A stretch of 64,000 nt of DNA from JBCCQL01 sp039414355 (lineage in GTDB: Bacteria; Planctomycetota; Planctomycetia; Pirellulales; Lacipirellulaceae). Under the pieces are notes generated by a model. The model saw only the letters and a list, made by a program, of their open reading frames with translations, was not told the origin of the DNA and searched no databases. The translations under genes and the position numbers were made by a program. The DNA lies in assembly GCA_039414355.1 (NCBI GenBank), contig JBCDJN010000007.1, positions 18,559 to 82,558 on the forward strand, read 5' to 3'. Numbering within the stretch: position 1 is the stretch's first letter; the number at the start of each line of letters is the position of its first letter. Below are positions 38,701-48,500 of this stretch, piece after piece.

Positions 38701-39625
38701 ACTGATGGTGTGGGACGACGACGGCGCGACCGCGACGGTGACGCAGCCCGTCGCTGCCACACCGCAGCCCTTCACCAACCCGTGGATCGATGGCGACTTC
38801 TCGGACGGCGGGGCGTTCGAGGGCGAGTTCTACCGCTTCTCGAGCGGTCGAAGGGGTGACGGCTGGATCGCCCGGGACGTGCAACGTAACCCCGCCGGCT
38901 TCGCCGAGATCGCCACCCCGCAGTTCGGACTTGGCAACCTCGGACAGATCATCCGGGACGAGCACGTCCGTCGCGGTGAGCAGGAGTTCTCGTTCGACGC
39001 GATCGCAATCGATGGCCTCGGCCAGGCGAACCTGCTGCAGGTGCGGCTCTTTGGCGTCGACGGGCAGTTCGACCTCGACGGCGACGCGGCGCCGTCTGCG
39101 ATCGACGCGATGGCCCCGCCCGAGGTTGCGACCCTGGTCGATATCAACGTCGCCGCGAACCAGATTGCCGACTGGCAGACGCAGGCGTTCAGCGTCGATC
39201 TCGGCTCAGACGGCTACGAGTACCTGATCGTCACGGTCCAGTACGCGGGCTACAACGTCGCCCAGGGCGATTACTTCGCGCTCGACAACTTCTCTTTGGT
39301 TGGCTTGCCGGGTTCGATAGCGTCACCGCCGTTGTCGTATTGGGCATCGGCTGCCGCTGCTCACGCATCCTCCCAGCGTGCCCTCCGTGACGCGCCCCGC
39401 GACCCCGTAATGCCCGCACCTACGCTAAGAACAACCACGCCGGAATCCATTGATCAGGCGTTCGCTGAAATCGACAAGAGACCAGCAGATGAAGGGACTT
39501 GGAACCTGATTGTCGAGGAGGGTGAAGACAAGCAGTCGATGAGTTGGCTCGACGTCGCAATCTCCGACCTTCGGTACACAGCCGCAATTGATATCGAACC
39601 AGACGCGGTTATCGGGTTGGCGTAG
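35756..39625 (+). CDS. Surface protein with dockerin-like, G8, beta-helix and PKD domains
   Basis: 1289 residues. The N-terminus has SLEPRRVLAGD (residues 26-36), the LEPR-XLL export-type motif. Residues 43-95 are two dockerin-like calcium-binding repeats (GDYDGSNTVDVADYVVWRDG and DGNGDGVVDAADYSVWRDN). A cadherin-like tandem domain follows. A G8 domain begins near residue 220 (DGDWSEPTTWHNGAVPTAGDRVLIHH), then a right-handed beta-helix to about 900, the architecture of CEMIP/TMEM2-like proteins. A PKD domain (AAPIAAFTG...AASFDSDPS, then AYAWDLDGDGLYDDAYG) follows, with a beta-sandwich towards the C-terminus. A polysaccharide-binding or hyaluronidase-like role is inferred. ATG at 35756 preferred to TTG 35747. 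Confidence 0.83.
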   Translation: MRSSTTRTCQPPRSGRLRGAKLVFESLEPRRVLAGDPVVALAGDYDGSNTVDVADYVVWRDGFGMVGEGLSADGNGDGVVDAADYSVWRDNLGASMPDTPPIATDDTVAVNSGETAVILPQQLLANDCDEGPLEIVAVSNALGGSVVLSDGLIFFSPVGGHHGGMHGMPRSFDYTIRDSAGAEAVATAQVMELAPAHGDGDEQRGAEHAALFTLIDSANATAVAVQDGDWSEPTTWHNGAVPTAGDRVLIHHTVEVIYDTASDTPHEWVRVDGVLSFRHDADTRLVVETLVSDPRGTISIGSAERSIDAEVTTEILIDTSGGALSQLDDPTLIGRGFVTHGSTNIYGAEKLEHSTLAADAAAGDSFIELSDAALPEGWRIGDTLLLVGTGVDPSLLNSPNVGPQIVAADADNSRFQDELLEITGMTIVDGRVRIAFNNVTNQNAIDAGLTTLLWDHTRPDGETFDADELSIHVANLTRNVVIRSSDPTVDSQQRGHFMVMHNVDAEIHHAQFRDLGRSDKRLVVDDPAAIGNFDGSPGGGTNPRGRYGLHLHRLGAGSLDGPAAQVTGNVVWGSPGWGIVHHDSHAVVEDNVVFDVVGAGIVAEDGNELGLWRNNLSVKATGDLVNNFDDGALFQTLRGPRFDLGFVGSGYWVQGGGFGIRMEDNIAASTNAAGFDIVHNTDGLANVEQIPVGLIEDPVVRQAMIDAGFEFVTPNNIPTRGIDGLVAYNGFRGIHTWLHNRDSGDMEGTFVFPTFLAHDFRSTIENYTVWGVQSGVHNFYSTRFDFVNGLVVGDVEDPVPLFIDPGQQGNNSEGIGFGHNHEEANHISFQGLRLEGFEYGFQVFSPFNEVRGEVTPYATSELRDARFANVEHAFIPTNGSNPDSQQHRFSDLFVIDEASIFSTLDNSNAAPIAAFTGTGGEGLSVVLDAAASFDSDPSEQVRAIDDGIAAYAWDLDGDGLYDDAYGQTITVSFDTAGVHTIGLMVWDDDGATATVTQPVAATPQPFTNPWIDGDFSDGGAFEGEFYRFSSGRRGDGWIARDVQRNPAGFAEIATPQFGLGNLGQIIRDEHVRRGEQEFSFDAIAIDGLGQANLLQVRLFGVDGQFDLDGDAAPSAIDAMAPPEVATLVDINVAANQIADWQTQAFSVDLGSDGYEYLIVTVQYAGYNVAQGDYFALDNFSLVGLPGSIASPPLSYWASAAAAHASSQRALRDAPRDPVMPAPTLRTTTPESIDQAFAEIDKRPADEGTWNLIVEEGEDKQSMSWLDVAISDLRYTAAIDIEPDAVIGLA

Positions 39626-39967
39626 ATCGTGGGCTCGGCGTGGAGATGATGCTTGTTGGCTTCATCGATTCCGGCAGGTCGCTGGTAGCCGTTGATGACC
39701 GCCCCCTCAGGTCAATGACTCAGTGCGTCGACCGGCAGGGCGAGCGCGGCGGTTGCATCGGCCGTCCGCAGTAGGTGGCTCCGCGAGCTCGCAGCTTTGA
39801 ACTAGCCCAGCGACGACCTCCGCAGGTAGCCGGTCGGCTTTTCAGCGGTCTGCTGGTCCAAACCTCAGAGACGTCACGGGCGGTCAACACTACAGAAGTG
39901 ATCGCGACCTCAGAGCCTTGTCGTTCGAAACAGCGATGCGCTCTTATCGTGTTCTTTGCAACTCAGA
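39626..39967. other. Gap without recognised features
   Basis: Between the convergent G8 protein and DUF1501 genes. No gene, terminator or repeat was recognised. Confidence 0.5.
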
Positions 39968-41167
39968 TCAGCTCTGGCGTAGCAGGGGCAGGTTGTCATG
40001 GGCGCCCGCCAGCACGGTCGCCGCGTCGGCACCGAGCCAATCGGTTAGGAGTGTCGAATAGACTTGCCTAAAATCAACCTGTGTTCGGATGTCGCCGTCA
40101 TCAAGGTCTGACAGGTCGGGGGCAGCGCCGAAGAGGCCACCGGCTACAGGGGCGCCCGCCAAGAACACCGGGCCGGCTGTGCCGTGGTCGGTACCCTGAG
40201 AGTCATTCTCTTTAACTCGACGCCCAAACTCGCTGAACGCGAGCACAACAGCGCGATCATCGAGCCCTGCCGATTTCAGGTCTTTCAGGAAAGCGCTGAG
40301 CGCCTCGGAGAATTCCCGCAGCAAACGAGAGTGCGTGTAGAGCTGGGCCGAGTGCGTGTCGTACCCCGATTGCGCCGTGTAATAGACGCGTGACTGCGAA
40401 CCGCTCTTGAGTAGTTGCGAGATGAGGTTAAGCCGAGTTCCGAGGCCGGTGTTGGGGTAGCCGCTACTCGCCCTTGTTGCCCGCGTCTGCTGGCGCTCGA
40501 ATTCCTCCGAAGCCGCTACCGCAGAGAGAGTTTGCCGAGAAACAAAACTCGATAGCGAGGCGTCCGGCTCCAGCGTTTGTTCTTGGCGAAACGCAGGGCT
40601 GAGCAGCAGGCGGAGGTCTTCCTCCCGCGACAGGGCCGTGGCCTGAGACCGACGACCCCAGAGCGCAACGGGGGTTTCTTGATCGCCGACGTAGATCGCG
40701 CCAGGCGTGTCTACTGTGCTGGGGGCCTTTGTGTCGAGCGTGCGGCCGAGCCAACCGTATCCGTCGTGGTCGGCATCGTCGAAGCTGGCGGTCTGCCAGA
40801 TCTTCATGCTGCGGAAGTGCGAGCGGTCGGGGTTGGGGTAGCCCACGCCCTGCACGATTGAGAGCCGACCGTCGTCGAATAGCTCTTTGGCGGCCCGCAT
40901 GCTGGGATGCAAACCGACGTGGTCATCGAGCTTGTGGAGTTTCTCGGCCTGTAGTCGGAGTCTCTTTCGTGACCGACCGTACTCGTCGTCGCCGAAGGGG
41001 ACGACGGTGTTCAAGCCGTCGTTGCCACCGTCGAGCTGAATGACCACGAGTGACTTGGCGTCTTGCTCGCTGCCGGCGGCGTAGGCGGTCTTAGTGAAGA
41101 CACACGGCAAGGCGGGTGATAGCGAGATGACTGAGCTTGTCTGCAAGAATTGGCGGCGCGAGAGCAT
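39968..41167 (-). CDS. DUF1501 family protein with Tat signal
   Basis: 399 residues. The signal MLSRRQFLQTSSVISLSPALP has the twin-arginine pattern S-R-R-x-F-L. Family motifs: VVIQLDGGNDGLNTVVPFGDDEY near residue 41, GLHPSMRAAKELFDDGRLSIVQGVGYPNPDRSHFRSM, AFSEFGRRVKENDSQGTDHGTAGPVFLAG near the C-terminus. DUF1501 proteins are related to the alkaline phosphatase/sulfatase fold (D-G-G-N-D and GTDHG metal ligands), are exported, and in Planctomycetes nearly always pair with DUF1800 or PSD1 genes. It is the last gene of the blaI unit, 17 bases after DUF1800. Confidence 0.9.
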   Translation of the reverse strand: MLSRRQFLQTSSVISLSPALPCVFTKTAYAAGSEQDAKSLVVIQLDGGNDGLNTVVPFGDDEYGRSRKRLRLQAEKLHKLDDHVGLHPSMRAAKELFDDGRLSIVQGVGYPNPDRSHFRSMKIWQTASFDDADHDGYGWLGRTLDTKAPSTVDTPGAIYVGDQETPVALWGRRSQATALSREEDLRLLLSPAFRQEQTLEPDASLSSFVSRQTLSAVAASEEFERQQTRATRASSGYPNTGLGTRLNLISQLLKSGSQSRVYYTAQSGYDTHSAQLYTHSRLLREFSEALSAFLKDLKSAGLDDRAVVLAFSEFGRRVKENDSQGTDHGTAGPVFLAGAPVAGGLFGAAPDLSDLDDGDIRTQVDFRQVYSTLLTDWLGADAATVLAGAHDNLPLLRQS

Positions 41168-41184
41168 CGGGAATCTCTTTCAGT

Positions 41185-42534
41185 TCAAGCCAACGAGTTT
41201 TCCGGGGACGCAAGCAGGAGGGCCAGGGCCCTCGACAGTGGCGCCTCTGCTGATCTAGCAGCTTTGACAACCGGCGCTGTCGTGTCTTCCGGGCATTCGC
41301 CCCATAGCAACTTGGCGAGCCAGGTGACGCGTGATGCGAGTTTGTCGGACTGGCTGTGTCGGCGGATCAGGGCGTCAGGTTCTAGTTCGCGAGCCGGTCG
41401 CCACAGTCGACCGGCAACGAGCGCATCGGCGAAGTTGGCCCGGGCGACAACCGTCCGAGTGGCGAGCCAAGTTCGCCCTTCATTCCAGCCCCCGACGTTT
41501 GGTGGATAGAACAAGTCTTGCCCCATCCGGTGAGCCCACTCCGCCAGCACCAGCGTGCTCGGCGGCGGCGAGCGAAGTTCAAGAGCCCTCAGCACGCCAA
41601 TGACGTACTCCATTGGTCCGGACACCCGCGACCGCAAGTTCTCGTTTGAGAAGAACAGGTGCGATCGCAGCACGGTCTCGACCGCCCAGCCGATGTTTAG
41701 TTGGTGTGCGGCGATACCGTCGGCGAGTTCATCGAGAGCTGCTTGGGGAGTCACCTCCTCGCCTAGAAGAGTTTGACAGATGCGCCATGCGAGGCGTTCG
41801 GCGGTCGCCGGGTGCTTGAGGAGTCGTTCGAGCAGGTCATCGCCCGTGAGCGGGCCACGGTCGCCGAGCAGTTCGACCTCGCCGGCGTCGTGCCTTGCCT
41901 CCCGAAAGGCGAATTGACCACCTGCGATGGTCCAGCCAGTCAGTGCCCGGGCTGCCCCCTTCACGTCTTGTTCGGAGTAGTTCCCCACGCCGAGCGTGAA
42001 CAACTCCATCAACTCACGGGCGAGATTCTCATTGGGATGTCCCTTGCGGTTCGAGTCGGCGTCGAGCCAAACAAGCATCGCCGGGTGCTTCACCACAGCG
42101 GTTAAGAGCTTGCTGAAGGGCGCCCGCGCGTGCTCTCGGAGCAGGTCGTTCTGCTCCCGCATCAGCACCAGATCTTGCACCTTACGGTTGCTGGTCGCGA
42201 AGTGGTTGTGCCACATCAGGGTGAGCCGCTCACCCAGCGGGTCGGGCGACATCAGCATGCGGTAGACCCACCACGCCTTGAGCCGCCCCGGGCTGCCGGA
42301 GGCCATCGCCGCATCACCGATGGTTTTGGCCATCGACTCAAACGCGGGAGACTTGTCACCTTGGATCAGCCGATCAACGGCTGCTTGGGGGCCGTCTGCC
42401 AAGTCTCCTTGCAAAACGTCCCACGGGGCGGCGAACGCCGCACGGCGGTGGAGATGGACGACACGCTGCAGATTCCAGGGCGCGTCGCCATCGGGCGTGT
42501 AGGGCTCCCAAGCAGAATGCGATACTGCGGCCAT
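41185..42534 (-). CDS. DUF1800 family protein
   Basis: 449 residues from the ATG at 42534, which has GAGG (42541-42544) 6 bases upstream; a TTG at 42546 is less likely. The blocks AVDRLIQGDKSP, LKAWWVYRMLMSPDPLGERLTLMWHNHFATSNRKV, LREHARAPFSKLL, HPAMLVWLDADSNRKGHPNENLARELMELFTLGVGNYSEQDVKGAARALTGW define DUF1800. Its partner DUF1501 is the usual neighbour; biochemical function unknown. It follows the giant M56 gene by 8 bases, so it is transcriptionally coupled. Confidence 0.9.
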   Translation of the reverse strand: MAAVSHSAWEPYTPDGDAPWNLQRVVHLHRRAAFAAPWDVLQGDLADGPQAAVDRLIQGDKSPAFESMAKTIGDAAMASGSPGRLKAWWVYRMLMSPDPLGERLTLMWHNHFATSNRKVQDLVLMREQNDLLREHARAPFSKLLTAVVKHPAMLVWLDADSNRKGHPNENLARELMELFTLGVGNYSEQDVKGAARALTGWTIAGGQFAFREARHDAGEVELLGDRGPLTGDDLLERLLKHPATAERLAWRICQTLLGEEVTPQAALDELADGIAAHQLNIGWAVETVLRSHLFFSNENLRSRVSGPMEYVIGVLRALELRSPPPSTLVLAEWAHRMGQDLFYPPNVGGWNEGRTWLATRTVVARANFADALVAGRLWRPARELEPDALIRRHSQSDKLASRVTWLAKLLWGECPEDTTAPVVKAARSAEAPLSRALALLLASPENSLA

Positions 42535-42542
42535 CGTGGTCC

Positions 42543-45500
42543 TCAACGCGCGGGATCGATGACGAATTCGCCAAGGTCTCTCATTTCACCGGACGCAACC
42601 CAGAACTCCTTGAGCACCTTCGGTTTGCCATCCACAAAGGTCCGCAGCCGGTACGTCGCTCCCGGGATGAGCGCGGGGAAAACCACCCGGCCTTGGTCGT
42701 CCGGTTCGTCGCCGGCGCCGATGCGATAGTTGACGCGGTCGATGTTGGAAACGAAGTCCGAATCCCCCAACAGCTCTCCACGCCGAGCCGCCTCAAAATC
42801 GTACGGTGAAGGCCCAGGGGTGACTGCAAGGTGGAGCGATGGCGAGGGTCCCGTGTGTGGGTCGCCCTCGCTGTTGACATAGTGAACAACCGCTTCGCCG
42901 CACTGCTTCAGCATCGCCGTCACGTCTTCTCCGCCGCGTACCATCACCGTTGCGCCGAGTTGGTTCTTCGCGTCAAGAATGTGAACCGGCAACTCTTCCC
43001 CCTCCTTGAGGCCCGGCACTTTGAAACGCCCCCCTAGGGTCGGCGCAACCTGGCCGCGCCAAGCAAGGGATCCAGGCATGCGGTTGTGCTTCGAGACGAC
43101 AATCGCCTCGGCGACGCTCTTGCCGTTCTCATCCACGATGCGGCCGTTAACCGGCGAACAGCGATCAAGCTCGATGTTCACTTCAAGTTGGTCGTCGCTC
43201 GGTTGAGGATCGAGGCGGTGCACGGCCTGGGCATAGTTGCGTTGGCCGCCTGTCTTGCCCCGGCTGACTTCGCGTTCGGCAATGGTCAGGGTGATAAACC
43301 GGCCGCTCTCTTCCTGGACAAACAGCCTGCCGGGGCCGGGCAGCACTGCAATTGCGAAGCGGCCTTGTTGGTCCGAGAGCTGAATGCCTTGCCACCCGGT
43401 TAAGATGTCGTCCGCCACGTTCGGGTTGTTGCTGGTCTCCGGCCTGTACTGAATCGAAGCGCCCGCAACAGGATCGCCACTGCCAGCTTCTACGACCTTC
43501 CCTCTTACGAGCACCCCACGTGGGAGTGAAACATCCACCTGACGAGATGCGTCGCCTTCCCTCCACCGGATCGACTCGGGTCCGTTGGGGGTCTTGCGGG
43601 CGAGGTAAGGCTGTCCGTCAGGCGGATAGGCCGTGACGCCAAACCGTATCCCAGGCTTCGGGCTGATCCGGTATCGGCCCTCGGCGTCAGCCTTGCCGGC
43701 GACGGAGACCATCGAGCCGTACAGTTCCTGCTGGCTAGCCCAGACTGTCAGCCGTGCGCGCGGCGCTGGCTCGCCGGTATCCTCGTAGGTGACGACGCCT
43801 TCAAAGAGCTGCGCCGGCGCCAACGCAAGCACCGCCTCTTCGTCGGGAGCAACATTTCTCGTCAACGCGCGGTAGGTGCCGTCGCGCTGGCCACGCTGCT
43901 CGGGCAGACCCGTGTTGAGCATGATCTCTTGTGGCGCGAACCGTTCGTTACCGTTGGTTGTGAGAAAGACGCCGTAGCCGGCGGGCACGCCACGGATGAC
44001 GAACCGGCCCTCGCTATCGGATACCTTTGGCGAGATCCAGGCGTCTGGCGGGGTGTCGCCCCGGTAGCCGGCGCCATCGCGACTCATGCGCTGCCCCTCT
44101 TGCCGCTTTATGATGTTCACCACCATTAGCTGGACCCCAGCGGCCGGCTGGCCTTCGATGTCGATCAGCTTGCCGCGGATCGGCTCCTCGGGTTGCAAGA
44201 CAAGCGAGGCGTCAATGCGCGGCTCGGCGAGGTTTAGCATCGTCTTCCAAGCGACCGCGGCGCCGTCGCGACGGGCGATCAGCTGCGCGAACTTATGCGT
44301 GGAAGGAGTCGCTCCGGTGATTCTGAGTCGATACGTCCCGTCCTCGCCGACAACGGCCTTAGCCAGTAGGTCGGCTTCGTTGGAGAGGTCGCCGCCGCGA
44401 CGAGGGCGAGTACGCAACGCCACCACCGCCACGTACGCCCCGTTGGCCGGGGCGCCGCTGGAGAGCGTGACGGTTCCCGAGACGACAATCGCCTGCTGCT
44501 CCGCCACGTAGGAAGCAGCCGCTGCCTTGCCCGCTTCGGCACGTTTGGCGAGCTCTTTCTCGTCTAACAACCGCACATCACCCAGGTCTTTTGACTCTCC
44601 GGGTGCGACCTCGATCACCACATCTAGCGGACCGGAGAATTTCGGCGCACGCCGGCTGCGCGCCATCATGCTTTCGCGATCGGTTGCTTCAAGGCCGTAC
44701 TCAACCCCAGGCACGAGGCCGGCAATCTCGAATCTGCCGTTGGAATCGGTCTCGTATTGGGGCGAGGATGAGTGAATGACGTTGTGCGGCAACGGCGCCG
44801 CTTTGGCGTCGACTCTCCTTTCCGCGGGGCTCGCGGTGGGCAGGAAGTGACGCGACAACTGGCAATTGGGCAGCGGCTCCCCGTCCTTGTCGACGAGACG
44901 CCCCATCACCTTACCAGCGGGTTGCAGCTGAACCACCAAGTCTTCCGGTAGTTCTCCTTGAACCAGGGTATGCCCAGCCAACTGCCGCTCTTGTTGTACA
45001 AAGTAAACGTGTCGCGGTTGCTCGGGGTTGTAGCTGACAATTTCAAACTTGTCTGCCTTCGACCGGTCCCACGAGCCGGCGAACTCGGCGAGCTGCCCGG
45101 TGTGGTAGAAGTCGGTGACTGGCTCACCTTCTGGATCGACAACCCTGCCGATGGCCGTCGTCCCGCGGTCGAGTTGCAGGTTCAGTTCCACCCGCTCGGA
45201 CTGTTCGTGGGGGTTTACTTCCGCGACGAGGTGCGAGTTGCCCGGCATCAGATAAGACGGATTGGTCCTGATAATCTCCGCCACTTCAGTGACCGATCCA
45301 TCACTCTTCAGGATGCCTTTCGCCCGCGGGTAGATCTGGTGATTGTCGGCGTTGAAAGTGACATAGCCTTCCCCGGGTAGAGCCACGAGCCGGTAACGAC
45401 CCTCGTTGTCAGATCGCAGCCGATCGCGTTCATCCACTCCTAGCGACCGGGCCATTCGATAATGGGGACTGCTTTCGGGGACGTAGTACGCCAGCGTGCC

Positions 45501-48500
45501 GAGTAGACCCTCGCCAGTTCGCTTGTCGGTCACGCGTCCCTCGACCCAAACGCCGCGGCGAAGATCGAAGTCGACCAGCGTCGTCTCCCCTGTTTTGGTA
45601 GGCGCCGCTTTCTCGGTCGAGAAGTAGGCGGTGTCGCCCCTCGGCGCGATCGCGGCGATGGAGTTGTCTTTGCCGATCGGCATACCGGCGAGTTGATATC
45701 GCCCCTCGGCGTCAGTCACAGCGCGGACGAAATCCTGGCCCCAACCGCCGATCCGCTCGCCGTGGCGCCGCTGGCTTTTCACGGTGATCCCCACCAACGG
45801 TTCCTTCGTTTCGGCGTCTCGCACGACGCCGGTGATCGCAGCCGACGGCCCAGCGACGTGCGTAAACTCGGACGCGTGATACGTGTAGAAGCCGAGGTCG
45901 GGCGAACGCCGCTCGCGCATCAACTTGATGGCTTCACCAGCCTCGGTGCGGGCCCAGATCTTGGCCGACTCGACGCCAGGGCCCTCTAACAACAGCCACG
46001 CGATCTTGCCGTCCCCGATGCCATGAACTTGGAAGCGTCCATCAGCGTCGGTGGTCACCGGTGCGATAACCGACCGCAGCTGGGGACCATTCATGCTCCG
46101 AGGTGTCTGCATCCGGGCTGAGTAATAGTCCGCCTTGGGCTCATCAGCCGCCTTGCGCCAGGCATCGAGTGTGCCATCGGCGCCAGTCCAAGTTTCCAAC
46201 AGTGTGAGTCGGGCGCCGGCGACAGGCTGGCCGTTGATGTCGACGATGCGTCCGCGGATCGGCTGGCTCTCCGCCTGCAGCTTGAGCGGCTGCCCTTTGG
46301 CGGCGAGCATTTTTTTCGCTTGTTCGGCGTAAGCCGGGGGAACGGTCTTCAGACGCTCTTTGACTTTGCGAAGCGCCTCGCCGCTAGTCTCAAACAGGCT
46401 GGCAGCAGCCCAGGCGAAGCCGAAATCGGGGTGGGTCGCGACGATCTGGCTGTAGCCGAACTCACGGGCCGTCGCATGCGCCCCGAAGTCATCGGGTTTT
46501 GTCATGAAGCGGAATTGCCCCTTGGCGTTGGTGGTCGCCAGAGGTTCCCACTTTGGCCTAAGCGGGCCTTCTGCTTGAGGGATGTGGAAGACCAAGTACA
46601 ACTCGGCGCCGGCGGCTGGATTGCCGTCGGGGTCAACGACCATGCCGGCGAACTCTTCGGCGCCCATCGGCTGTGCGACGTCATCAGGTTGCTTGGCCGC
46701 AGCGACGGCCGATCGCTTTGGTTTGGGGCGCTCGTCGGTCGAAACGTCGATCGTTCCGAGATCGATCTTCTCGCCAGGAGTAATCGCCAAGTCTTCCGCG
46801 AGCACCTTGAACCTAATCCGAGCAGATTCCAAGTACACGTTGTACGAAGTCCCAGGCAGAACGCCCGTTTGCTCGAACCGGCCCTGTTCGTCAGTCGTGA
46901 TCTCTACGAGTTCGGGACTGAAGTCGCCGCCGGGCCGCGGGCTGAATCGGATGCGCGCTCCCGAGAGAGGTATTTCCCCGCCGTCCACGATCTGGCCGCG
47001 AACGGTGACGCAGGGCTCGAGCCGAACCGATACTTCGTCCGGTGAGTCTTGAGCGGATAGCTGCAACGCTTTCCCGAGCCGCCTTTCCGGATGGTAAATC
47101 AGCAGTGTCCGGTCTTCGGTCGTTCCCAAGGCGGAGACTTCCAGCAGCGACCCCTCTGGCTGGGTCCAACGTGAACGACGCACGAGCCCGGCCGCCGAAG
47201 CGCCTTTGACTGGCTCTCCTCGCTCGTCGACGACCGAAACGTGCACCGTCCGACTGCGTTTCAGGGCGAAGTCGGCCGTGTACTCCTGAGCATCTTCGGG
47301 AACGTTGATCTCACGCAGGCTAGTGAGGCTCAATCGGCTAGGCTCTACCACACCTTGGTAGCTCGATAAGTAACCTCTTGAGTTCGCTCCGGGAATGTCA
47401 TCAAAGCCCTGACCGCGGGGATACGGCGACTCGTTCCAGAGGACGACCCCGGCGATCGCTTTCCCGGGCAGTCCGACCATGCTGTAGGTCCCGTCGGGGG
47501 CGATGGTGTAGCGGTTCTGGTAGCCATCCGCGGCCCCGCCTTCGTACTCCGGCAGTCCGTTGGCATTCGGGTTGGACCGATGGGGGAAGTACTGGGCGAA
47601 CGCGGATCGCGACCCGACGATCGGCTTGCCGGTCGCCTCGTCGGTCACCTGGCCGGTGATCCAGACGCCGCGGTGCAGGTCGATGTCCATCTCAATCGGT
47701 TCGACGCCGACCTGTGCGGGGACCTCGTATCGACGCATCAAGTAGGGTTGGTCGTCGTTCGGCCAGACCATGATCTGGTTTTGCTCTCCCTTGGGCATGC
47801 CGACCAGGCGGAAGCGGCCTTCGCTGTCGCTCACCGCCCTTAGCCGCACCTCGCCGGGCAAGAAGCGACGGATCATCGAATTCTCTCTGACCGCGACACC
47901 CGCCAAGGGGACGCCTGTCTCGGCGTCCCGGACGACGCCCTCGATCGGTTGGGTCGGTTCGACGATGATCTGGGCGTTGGCGCCGTAGATCGTCGGACTG
48001 GTAAAGAACTCGGGGTCGTCGGCGACCAGGGGCTCCATGTCGCGGGTGACGATTGTCGTCAGCGTGTAGGCGATGGTCCGTCCCGAAAGGGCGACGCGGA
48101 TCTGTCGTTCGCGACCAACGCCCGTGATCAGGAACACGCCGTCGGCGTCGGTCTTGACCTCGGCGGGCGCGTGCGGCGGGTTTATCCGCGTGCGGCGCGT
48201 GAAATGCTCGTTCATTGTTCGCCAGAACCACTCGCCGCGGCCGATCGCCGCGAGCCACTCGTCGAGGCTCTCGTCGCCACTCCCATCCGCGGTCGCGGCG
48301 ACGTTGCAGACCGCCACCGTGACGCCCGAGACCGGGTTGCCCTCGAGGTCGACCACGTTGCCACGGATCGGGACATCGTCTCGCACGAGTTGCAGAGTCA
48401 GCGAATCGGCAACAGGCTTATCGTCTGGTAGCAACTCGAATCCGGGGCCGAGTCCCGCACGGCCAGCGACGATCGCGATGTCGTTCGTCTTCGGATAGCT

